In this document: positions 24,741 to 31,810 of the stretch, one piece after another | How the letters are laid out: each line of letters opens with the position of its first letter | How positions within the stretch are numbered: the stretch's first letter is position 1 | NCBI GenBank assembly: GCA_015066785.1 | Contig: SVNT01000001.1 | Location: 354,577-418,576 of the forward strand | From: Ruminococcus sp. | GTDB lineage: Bacteria; Bacillota; Clostridia; Oscillospirales; Ruminococcaceae | Direction of reading: 5' to 3' | DNA: 64,000 nt | Notes under the pieces: model-generated | What the model was told of the DNA's origin: nothing | The model's database searches: none | The model's input: the letters and a program-made list of their open reading frames with translations, nothing else | Program-made: the position numbers and the translations under genes

Positions 24741-26480
24741 TTACTCAGCTCCTTTCTGCTGTGATTCGAATACCTCACGATAAATCTCGTTCGTTTCAAC
24801 AAGCTCATCGTGAGTTCCGACAGCGTTTATTTTTCCGTCGTCGAGAACGATTATTCTGTCAGCGTCGCAGACAGATGATATTCTCTGTGCAATTATTATC
24901 GTTGTGGTATCGGAAAGTTTCTCCCTGAACGCCGCACGGATTTTGCTGTCCGTAGCGGTATCGACAGCACTTGTACTGTCGTCGAGGATAACAATCTTCG
25001 GCTTTTTGAGGAGCGCCCTCGCAATACAAAGACGCTGTTTCTGTCCGCCCGATACATTTACGCCGCCTTGTCCGAGGTCGGTTTCATATCCGTCGGGGAA
25101 TGAAACTATGAAGTCGTGTGCCTGCGCCGCACGACAAGCCTCCTCAATTTCTTCCTGAGTGGCATTTATATCTCCCCACAGAAGATTTTCCCGTATCGTT
25201 CCCGAAAACAGCACATTCTTCTGGAGTACCATAGCTACTTCGTTGCGGAGTGCGTCGAGCGTATAGTCCTTGACATTCTCGCCGCCGACAAGAATTTCAC
25301 CCTCCGTAACATCGTAAAGTCTGGGAATAAGCTGTACAAGTGTGGATTTTGCCGAGCCCGTACCGCCGATAATTCCTATCGTTTCCCCCGATTTTATCTC
25401 GAGATTGATGTTCTCGAGGTTGGGGTTTTCAAGGTCTCCCGAATAGCTGAAGTTCACATTCCTGAATGAAATCGAGCCGTCCTTTACTTCCGTGAGTCCG
25501 TCAGCCTTTTCGGTGATGTCGATCTCCTCGTCAAAGACCTCTACAACACGGGCAAATGACGCTCTCGAAAGAACGAGGGAAATGAAAATCATACAAACCA
25601 TCATAAGCGACGTAAGTATCATCATTATATAAGTAATGAAGCTGACAAGGTCGCCCGAAAGCATTTCGCCGTTGACGATGAAGTTTCCGCCGAACCAGTA
25701 AATCGAAAGCATACAGCCGTATGTCACAAGCTGCATAAGCGGCATTGAGCAGATGATTATCTTTTCCGCACGGAACTGTGATTCCCTGAGATTGTCGGCA
25801 ACCTCGTTGAATTTCTCGTTTTCGTAATCCTCACGGACAAACGCCTTGATTACTCGGATATTGATGAGCATTTCCTGTATTCTTGCATTGAGCTTATCAA
25901 ACTGCTTGAGGAATTTCTGAAATCTCGGAAACGCCTTTGTGCTGATGACAATAAAAGCAATAGCCAGAACAGGAATGGCAACTATAAACACAAGTGCAAG
26001 CTTTGCGTTTATAAAAAACGCAATCGCTGTTGCGGTAATGAGCATTACAGGTGCCCTGACAAGTATTCTGTCGCACATCATAAATGCATTCTGTGTATTT
26101 GTGACATCGGTAGTAAGTCTTGTCACAAGACTTGCTGTGCTGAATTTGTCTATATTCGAGAATGAAAAATCCTGGATTTTATCAAACATTCTCTTTCTGA
26201 CATTTTTTGCAAAACCTACTGCCGCAACAGACGCAAATTTTCCCGATAACGCTCCGCACAAAAGCGAAAGCAACGCCATTGCGACCATAATAATCCCCAT
26301 TTTTGTAACATACGCCAAGCGTGCACTGTCTTCCATCGGGCCGTTTATGCCGATGTCGATTATATCGGACATAGTAAGCGGTATGAGGATTTCGAGAAAA
26401 ACCTCTAACGCAACGAAAATCGGTGCAAGTATTGCGTATTTCTTGTACGCCCCCACGCACGACAAAAGTTTTTTAATCAT
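24741..26480 (-). CDS. ABC exporter half-transporter (degenerate ATP site)
   Basis: A 579-residue partner of the preceding exporter subunit. Six transmembrane helices are followed by an ATPase domain with Walker A GGTGSAKST, signature VSGGQ and Walker B IVILDDSTSAVD. The catalytic Glu is Asp, the usual state of the non-hydrolysing site in heterodimeric exporters such as BmrCD and TM287/288. I set the start at 26480 (MIKKLL), with GGAAG six bases upstream; a 17-residue upstream extension has no ribosome site. A small hairpin ACCGCC-CGGAGA-GGCGGT lies just upstream of the chosen site and could modulate translation. Confidence 0.87.
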   Translation of the reverse strand: MIKKLLSCVGAYKKYAILAPIFVALEVFLEILIPLTMSDIIDIGINGPMEDSARLAYVTKMGIIMVAMALLSLLCGALSGKFASVAAVGFAKNVRKRMFDKIQDFSFSNIDKFSTASLVTRLTTDVTNTQNAFMMCDRILVRAPVMLITATAIAFFINAKLALVFIVAIPVLAIAFIVISTKAFPRFQKFLKQFDKLNARIQEMLINIRVIKAFVREDYENEKFNEVADNLRESQFRAEKIIICSMPLMQLVTYGCMLSIYWFGGNFIVNGEMLSGDLVSFITYIMMILTSLMMVCMIFISLVLSRASFARVVEVFDEEIDITEKADGLTEVKDGSISFRNVNFSYSGDLENPNLENINLEIKSGETIGIIGGTGSAKSTLVQLIPRLYDVTEGEILVGGENVKDYTLDALRNEVAMVLQKNVLFSGTIRENLLWGDINATQEEIEEACRAAQAHDFIVSFPDGYETDLGQGGVNVSGGQKQRLCIARALLKKPKIVILDDSTSAVDTATDSKIRAAFREKLSDTTTIIIAQRISSVCDADRIIVLDDGKINAVGTHDELVETNEIYREVFESQQKGAE

Positions 26481-26625
26481 AAAAACTTCCGACCGCCTCT
26501 CCGGGCGGTTACGCTCCTTTCTTGAAAACATACAACTATTATATACCTATAAAGGTAAATTGTAAATATTGATGTTTTAAATTTCGTCAGTTTTTTCAGT
26601 TTTTACGACGTATGCAGGTTCAGAT

Positions 26626-26654
26626 TTGACATAAATTATCCGATATGATATATT
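26626..26654 (+). promoter_or_regulatory. Sigma-A promoter of birA
   Basis: TTGACA, 17-base spacer, TATATT, 66 bases before the birA start. Confidence 0.65.
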
Positions 26655-26720
26655 TTTTATTGAGAATACGGATATTTTATTTTCCGAAATATTTATTTTC
26701 AATAGAAACGGAGGGATAGT

Positions 26721-27554
26721 ATGTTCGACAAAGCCCAGGATTACGGTGTTTCTTCGGATACGGAGTGTAAAATGCACGACGATATTCTGTCAGAAGAAAA
26801 AATCGCAGAAAAAACAGATAATAAATATAAAATAATTATTTTCGATAAAATAAATTCAACAAATAATTACGCCAAAAATATAAAAAAAGAAGAAATAAAA
26901 AAACCGATAATAATTATCGCAAATGAGCAAACCGAAGGCCGTGGCAGACTCGGAAAAACCTTCTTTTCTCCGAAAGACACGGGACTTTATATGAGCATTG
27001 TTTTTTCTCCCGACAAATCCCCAGAGGAGCTTTTTATGCTCACAATTATTGCCGCCGTCAGCGTCTGCGAGGCGGTAATAAATATCACAGAATTACCTGC
27101 CGAAATAAAATGGGTAAATGATATTTTTATCGGCGGTAAAAAAATATGCGGAATTCTCACCGAAGCAGAAATAAATTATCAAAGCGGCAAAATAGAAAAA
27201 GCAATCGTAGGAATAGGCGTAAATACGCAGTTTCCCGAAAATAATTTCCCGAAAGAAATCGAGAATATTGCCTCTGCTATAAATTCCGAAAAAGCAGAAA
27301 GAAATATCCTCGCCGCAGAAATAATAAATAAATTCGAAGAATATTATCAGGAAAGTGATAATAAATCAATAATCGAAAAATACAAAAAATATTCCCTTGT
27401 ACTGAACAAAAAAATCAGATATATAAAAAATAATACCGAATATTCCGCAACGGCAACAGATATAAACGAGCGTGGAAACCTCGTAGTTACGCTATCCGAT
27501 GGCACAACCGATATTTTAAATTCGGGTGAAATCTCGATTATTCCGACAGAATAA
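26721..27554 (+). CDS. birA: Biotin-protein ligase, monofunctional
   Basis: Attaches biotin to carrier lysines of biotin enzymes. The 277-residue protein has the biotin-AMP loop GRGRLGKTF, the KWVND motif (usually KWPND), GGKKICGIL and IVGIGVNTQFPE, then a small C-terminal SH3-like domain. There is no N-terminal HTH, so it cannot act as the classical BirA repressor; the first 35 residues are a short unrelated extension. Codon use is far more AT-rich than in neighbours (long runs of ATA, AAA, AAT, ATT). GGAGGG sits before the ATG. Its substrate supply gene bioY is 6.6 kb away. Confidence 0.87.
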   Translation: MFDKAQDYGVSSDTECKMHDDILSEEKIAEKTDNKYKIIIFDKINSTNNYAKNIKKEEIKKPIIIIANEQTEGRGRLGKTFFSPKDTGLYMSIVFSPDKSPEELFMLTIIAAVSVCEAVINITELPAEIKWVNDIFIGGKKICGILTEAEINYQSGKIEKAIVGIGVNTQFPENNFPKEIENIASAINSEKAERNILAAEIINKFEEYYQESDNKSIIEKYKKYSLVLNKKIRYIKNNTEYSATATDINERGNLVVTLSDGTTDILNSGEISIIPTE

Positions 27555-27595
27555 AAAATCGTCATAAGGATTTTTCTCCTTATGACGATTTTTTT
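27553..27595. terminator. Bidirectional terminator between birA and maf
   Basis: The long stem AAAAAATCGTCATAAGGA / TCCTTATGACGATTTTTTT with a six-base loop has A/T tracts on both sides. It overlaps the maf stop codon. Confidence 0.88.
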
Positions 27596-28151
27596 ATACT
27601 GTAAATTTCTTTAGTTCACGATTAAGTCGTGACACAGGAAGTCCGACCACATTAAAAAAGTCGCCGTTTATTCCCTTTACAAGAAGACTTCCCTCTCCCT
27701 GTATTCCGTATGCGCCCGCCTTGTCCTTCGGCTCACCCGTAGCTACATATGCCTTGATTTCGTCATCTGTCAATGCATAAAACTCAACCGCTGTTTTCTC
27801 CGAAAACGACAGGCTCTTTCCGTTACAGAATATACAACACCCCGTAATTACATAGTGTGCCTTGCCCGAAAGCGCCCGTATCATTCTTTCGGCGTCGGCG
27901 TCATCAACAGGCTTTCCGAAAATTTCATCTCCGCAGATAACCGCCGTGTCACTTCCGATAACGAGTGCGTCGGGGTACTGCTTTGAAACATGAAGTGCCT
28001 TCTGGCACGCAAGGTATTCGGGAACACAAGTAGCTTCCATTCCGTCGGGAACAATCTCCTCTATATCAGCGGGAATACATCTGAAATCCTCGAAAATCAG
28101 ATGTAAAAGCTCCTGCCGTCTTGGTGATGCAGATGCAAGAATAATATCCAT
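27594..28151 (-). CDS. maf: Maf-family nucleoside triphosphate pyrophosphatase
   Basis: House-cleaning enzyme of 185 residues that hydrolyses non-canonical or pyrimidine nucleoside triphosphates to monophosphates. Motifs are the N-terminal ILASASPRRQELL, then VIGSDTAVICGDEIFGKP with the catalytic Asp, and the C-terminal GAYGIQGEGSLLVKGINGDFFNVVGLP. The start codon is 5 bases after the radA stop on the same strand, so it is in an operon with radA and cwlD. Confidence 0.92.
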   Translation of the reverse strand: MDIILASASPRRQELLHLIFEDFRCIPADIEEIVPDGMEATCVPEYLACQKALHVSKQYPDALVIGSDTAVICGDEIFGKPVDDADAERMIRALSGKAHYVITGCCIFCNGKSLSFSEKTAVEFYALTDDEIKAYVATGEPKDKAGAYGIQGEGSLLVKGINGDFFNVVGLPVSRLNRELKKFTV

Positions 28152-28156
28152 TTTTA

Positions 28157-29530
28157 TCAGTCCTTTGTCATTTTTTCAAACGCCTGCCGAAGATTAGACA
28201 CTCCGATAATTTCAATATCGTAATCCTTTTCGTTTATTGATTTAAGGGAGTTTTTCGGTACAATACAGCGCTCGAATCCAAGTCTTTGCGCCTCGGAAAT
28301 CCGCTGTCCGACGTGGGAAACATTCCGCACCTCTCCGCCAAGTCCGAGCTCTCCGAAGGCTATGAGCTTTTCGTCGACAGGCTTGTCAATCAGGCTGGAA
28401 TAAAGTGCGAGAGCAACCGCAAGGTCAGCCGCAGGCTCGTCAATCCTGAAGCCTCCGACTATATTGATGTAAGCGTCGAGATTTCCGAAGAAAAGTCCCA
28501 TTCTCTTTTCCAAAACGGCAATGATTATTGCCATTCGGTTGAAATCAAACCCCGTCGATGTTCTTCGTGGCGAATTAAATCCACTCTTTGTCACGAGAGC
28601 CTGAACTTCCGACAAAATCGGGCGTGTTCCCTCCATAACGCAGGCAACACAGCTACCCGAAACATCATGCGGTCTTCCCGAAAGCAACATCTGTGAGGGG
28701 TTTTCGACCTCTTCAAGCCCCTTATCGACCATTTCGAAAACGCCTATTTCGTTAGTCGAGCCGAAACGGTTCTTCACTGCACGAAGAATACGGTAGGAAA
28801 GATTTCTGTCACCCTCGAAATAAAGTACTGTGTCAACAATATGCTCCATAACCTTAGGGCCTGCAATCGCTCCGTCCTTATTCACGTGGCCGACAAGGAA
28901 TATCGGCACCTCCTCCGCCTTTGCCGTGTGCATAAACAGATTGGTACATTCCCTGACCTGAGTTATACTTCCCGGGCTTGACGGCAATGACGAAATCGCC
29001 ATGGTCTGTATCGAGTCTATTATTACAATTTCGGGTTTTTCCGAAATAATTGCGTCACTTACCGCCTCTGCGTCGGTAACGGACAGCAGATAGAGATTAG
29101 GCGTGTTAACGCCGAGTCTTTCTGCACGGATTTTTATCTGGCGCACACTTTCTTCTCCCGAAACATAGAGGATTGTATGCTCCTCGCCGAAATACTGGCA
29201 TATCTGTAACAGCAGGGTTGACTTTCCGATACCCGGCTCTCCTCCGAGAAGAACGATACTTCCCTTTACAAGCCCTCCTCCGAGTACACGGTCAAGCTCA
29301 TTAGTGCCTGTTTTGTATCGCACATCGTCTGCAATATCAATATCGGATATTTCGGTAATTTTTGAGGACACATCCGCTTTTTTGCCGGCACTTCTCCCTT
29401 TCGGAGTTGCCTGAACAAAAACCTCCTCAAACGAGTTCCACGCCGAGCACGACGGGCATTTTCCGTTCCACTTCGGGCTTTCGTAGCCACATTCGTTACA
29501 CACATATACCGTTTTTGACTTTCCTGCCAT
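28157..29530 (-). CDS. radA: DNA repair protein RadA
   Basis: RecA-like branch-migration ATPase of 457 residues. The N-terminal four-Cys zinc finger is visible as CNECGYESPKWNGKCPSC (about 9-26). The RecA-type core has Walker A GGEPGIGKST and Walker B EIVIIDSIQT. The RadA-specific KNRFG motif appears in AVKNRFGSTNEIG, and the C-terminal Lon-protease-like domain has LAVALALYSS. I chose the ATG at 29530 (MAGKSK), which has AGGAGA eight bases upstream, over the in-frame ATG at 29551. Confidence 0.94.
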   Translation of the reverse strand: MAGKSKTVYVCNECGYESPKWNGKCPSCSAWNSFEEVFVQATPKGRSAGKKADVSSKITEISDIDIADDVRYKTGTNELDRVLGGGLVKGSIVLLGGEPGIGKSTLLLQICQYFGEEHTILYVSGEESVRQIKIRAERLGVNTPNLYLLSVTDAEAVSDAIISEKPEIVIIDSIQTMAISSLPSSPGSITQVRECTNLFMHTAKAEEVPIFLVGHVNKDGAIAGPKVMEHIVDTVLYFEGDRNLSYRILRAVKNRFGSTNEIGVFEMVDKGLEEVENPSQMLLSGRPHDVSGSCVACVMEGTRPILSEVQALVTKSGFNSPRRTSTGFDFNRMAIIIAVLEKRMGLFFGNLDAYINIVGGFRIDEPAADLAVALALYSSLIDKPVDEKLIAFGELGLGGEVRNVSHVGQRISEAQRLGFERCIVPKNSLKSINEKDYDIEIIGVSNLRQAFEKMTKD

Positions 29531-29555
29531 TTTAATTCTCCTTCTGTTCAACCGA

Positions 29556-30266
29556 CTATGTGTTGATATATTCCATTATACCAGAAAATATCGTAAATGC
29601 AACTTTTTTCTGATAGATATTGTCCGAAAGAAGTGTCGCCTCATCGGGATTGGAGAGAAATCCGCACTCTACCATAACCGTCGGATTTTCGCAGTATCTG
29701 CAAAGATACAGGTTGTCTCCGCAGGGCTTTGTTTCCCGTGTGTTGTCGGGTTGTAAGTTCTCGACGAACTTTTCCTGCATAATCCTTGCAAAGCGTTCGT
29801 TTTCGGGATTTCCCTCGTAGTAGAACATCTGCGCACCGCTGTATTTTTCGTCGGTAAAGTTATTCTGATGCACCGACACGCAGACGGCATTGCTGTGGGA
29901 ATTGAAAATCTCCAGACGGTTATCCATATCGGACTCTTTCTGCGCCCTTATCCCCTCAACACCCGCATCGTGAATGGAGGTATCCCTGTCTCTTGTAAGC
30001 ACAACATTATACCCGTACAGCTCGCAAAGCTCCTTCACCTCAAGCACGATTGCTAGGTTGATGTCCTTTTCCACACTGCCATCGGCGGAACTGCAACCGC
30101 CGTCCATTCCCCCGTGACCTGCATCGAGTATGATGAAGAATTCCTCCTCGACGGGAAGTGCTGTCGGCACCGAAATATCAATACTGCTGACAGCGTAATA
30201 TATCGAAACATACCCGACAATCAACGCCATCAGAACACATAACGGACGACTTTTCAAATCCAACAT
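29556..30266 (-). CDS. cwlD: N-acetylmuramoyl-L-alanine amidase, CwlD-like
   Basis: Zinc amidase of the Amidase_3 family that cleaves the bond between muramic acid and the stem peptide. The 236-residue protein has one N-terminal membrane segment (about 7-28). The catalytic zinc motifs are ILDAGHGGMDGG (His), EKDINLAIVLEV (Glu), CVSVHQNNF (His) and MVECGFLSNPDEATLL near the end. Size and layout match CwlD, which makes muramic lactam in spore cortex, but no sporulation gene is adjacent, so a vegetative role remains possible. It is the first gene of the cwlD-radA-maf operon. Confidence 0.88.
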   Translation of the reverse strand: MLDLKSRPLCVLMALIVGYVSIYYAVSSIDISVPTALPVEEEFFIILDAGHGGMDGGCSSADGSVEKDINLAIVLEVKELCELYGYNVVLTRDRDTSIHDAGVEGIRAQKESDMDNRLEIFNSHSNAVCVSVHQNNFTDEKYSGAQMFYYEGNPENERFARIMQEKFVENLQPDNTRETKPCGDNLYLCRYCENPTVMVECGFLSNPDEATLLSDNIYQKKVAFTIFSGIMEYINT

Positions 30267-30339
30267 AAGCCATTCTCCTTTTGCTTTTTATTATAAATCT
30301 ATGCAAAAGGAAACGCTTGTATAACAAAGGGTGTATAAT

Positions 30340-30370
30340 AAAAGCCCACGGAAAATCCGCAGGCTTTTTT
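30340..30370 (-). terminator. Intrinsic terminator of the GNAT gene
   Basis: The stem AAAAGCC-CA-CGG / CCG-CA-GGCTTTTTT has the same core as the terminator at 17693-17720, but with A-T instead of C-G closing pairs. Confidence 0.78.
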
Positions 30371-30934
30371 CTATTTCTTACTTTCATACTCCTCACGCAA
30401 TATCGAAAAATAAAGTCTTCCGACATACACACCGTCCATACAGAAGTAATCACGGAGTGTACCCTCATATATAAATCCGCATTTTTCAATAACACGCTTT
30501 GACGGAACATTTATCGTCTTTGTGCATATCTGCACCTTATGAAGATTCATCTTTTCAAAACCGTATGCTATAAGTGCCCTTGTGGCTTCGGTAGCGTAGC
30601 CTTTGCACTGGAATGATGAGCCTACGCAATATTCGATTTCAGCGAAATGATTCTTGTTATCGACAAGAAAAAACGCTATCTGCCCTATACATTCATCGGA
30701 GCCTTTTTCGGTAATTGCCCAGCGGTAATAATCCTCACGCTCGTAGGAGCCGATATACTTATCAAGCAAGCCCTTGACTTCATCTTTTGTGCTGTATACA
30801 GGCTCGGAATAAAGCGACTGTATCTTTTCGTCGGCAACCCAGTATTTCAGCATAGCGTCATCGTCTGTATACCTGAATCTGCGGAGCACCAGTCTTTCGG
30901 TCTCTATTGTATTTGTACCTGTATGTGTAAGCAT
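30371..30934 (-). CDS. GNAT-family N-acetyltransferase (RimJ/RimL type)
   Basis: Acetyl-CoA dependent N-acetyltransferase of 187 residues. Family features are the N-terminal TERLVLRRFRYTDDDAML, the central IGQIAFFLVDNKNHFAEIEYCV, the CoA-binding loop GSSFQCKGYATEATRAL and the C-terminal VIEKCGFIYEGTLRDYF. The RimJ/RimL type acetylates protein N-termini or small amines; the substrate is not predictable. I set the start at 30934 (MLTHTG), eight bases after GGAGG; the upstream GTG reading is too close to the site. It appears monocistronic. Confidence 0.85.
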   Translation of the reverse strand: MLTHTGTNTIETERLVLRRFRYTDDDAMLKYWVADEKIQSLYSEPVYSTKDEVKGLLDKYIGSYEREDYYRWAITEKGSDECIGQIAFFLVDNKNHFAEIEYCVGSSFQCKGYATEATRALIAYGFEKMNLHKVQICTKTINVPSKRVIEKCGFIYEGTLRDYFCMDGVYVGRLYFSILREEYESKK

Positions 30935-31004
30935 ATCCCACACCTCCGATAATATGATAAGTCAAGTTTATCATCATTGCCATACAATGTCAACCCCGAA
31001 TAAA

Positions 31005-31032
31005 AAAGCGTCGGAAAATTCTCCGACGCTTT
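31005..31032 (-). terminator. Intrinsic terminator of the kinase gene
   Basis: An 11-bp stem AAAGCGTCGGA / TCCGACGCTTT is followed on the minus strand by a run of T. Confidence 0.85.
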
Positions 31033-31042
31033 AAAATTCGCA

Positions 31043-31792
31043 TTATTCGTAATCTACAACATCTACCCATGAGAGAAGGAACTCCCTCTCCTTTTCGTTG
31101 CCCTTTACAGACTGCGAAGCCGCAACAATCGGCATCCACTTCTGTACATACTGGCGTGCGGTGTTGCTCTTTTTACAGAACAGGTCAAGGTATGTCTTGG
31201 CGCCGTCAATATCTCCGTTAAGCCAGAAAAGAAGGTATGTTCTGGCCGCATCGGCAGATGCATTACCCTGCGTTGCGTGTGCCCAGTCGATGATATACGG
31301 AGTTGAATCCTCCGCAATGATTATATTCGAGGGGTTGAAGTCGCCGTGGCAGACCTTGTTATGCTTGGGCATACCCTCAAGGCGTGTGTGGAGTTCGTAT
31401 CTTGTAGTAGCATCAAGCTCCGCCTGGGAAATCTTGCGGTTCATCTTGTCCTTGAGCTTATTGAGGAGCGGACAGGTCTTTGACTGAACCTCAAGCTGAA
31501 TATCAACGAGCATAGCAAGATATTTATCCTTGTTTTCAATGTCCTCCTGAATAAGTTCCGCAAGTGTCTTTCCTTTGATAAATTCCGTAATTATCGCCCA
31601 CTTGCCGTCAATCATTGTAACTTCAAGAATTTTCGGGATATTGAGTCCTGTTTCTTCTATCCTAGCCTGATTGAGCGCCTCGTTGAGAACATCCGCCTTG
31701 GAATAATCCTCATCGAAAACCTTAATACATCTGTCGCCGTCACGATAGACTGTTTTTGTTTTTCTTACTGCAATCACATTATCAAGATTCAT
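31043..31792 (-). CDS. APH/choline-kinase-like small-molecule kinase
   Basis: A 249-residue protein of the aminoglycoside-phosphotransferase/protein-kinase-like fold. The N-lobe has an ATP-site Lys region (DRCIKVFDEDYSKADVL) and the hinge IITEFIKGKTL. The catalytic loop is CHGDFNPSNIII (Brenner motif HGDxxxxN) and the metal motif is IIDWAHATQG. Such kinases phosphorylate sugars, amines, amino alcohols or antibiotics; nothing nearby fixes the substrate, and calling it a resistance gene would be unsupported. It starts 18 bases after the adhE stop, so it is probably the second gene of an adhE transcript. Confidence 0.8.
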   Translation of the reverse strand: MNLDNVIAVRKTKTVYRDGDRCIKVFDEDYSKADVLNEALNQARIEETGLNIPKILEVTMIDGKWAIITEFIKGKTLAELIQEDIENKDKYLAMLVDIQLEVQSKTCPLLNKLKDKMNRKISQAELDATTRYELHTRLEGMPKHNKVCHGDFNPSNIIIAEDSTPYIIDWAHATQGNASADAARTYLLFWLNGDIDGAKTYLDLFCKKSNTARQYVQKWMPIVAASQSVKGNEKEREFLLSWVDVVDYE

Positions 31793-31810
31793 TACTGTCA
31801 GCCTCCTTTA

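Noticed and set aside
22843..26480. Export genes of the 8.7-14 kb biosynthetic operon
   Set aside because: The exporter pair is 9 kb away on the other strand, in its own operon and separated by unrelated genes; a link is possible but unsupported.
31043..31792. Aminoglycoside-resistance phosphotransferase
   Set aside because: The fold is shared by many metabolic kinases. Nothing in the sequence or its position by adhE points to antibiotics.
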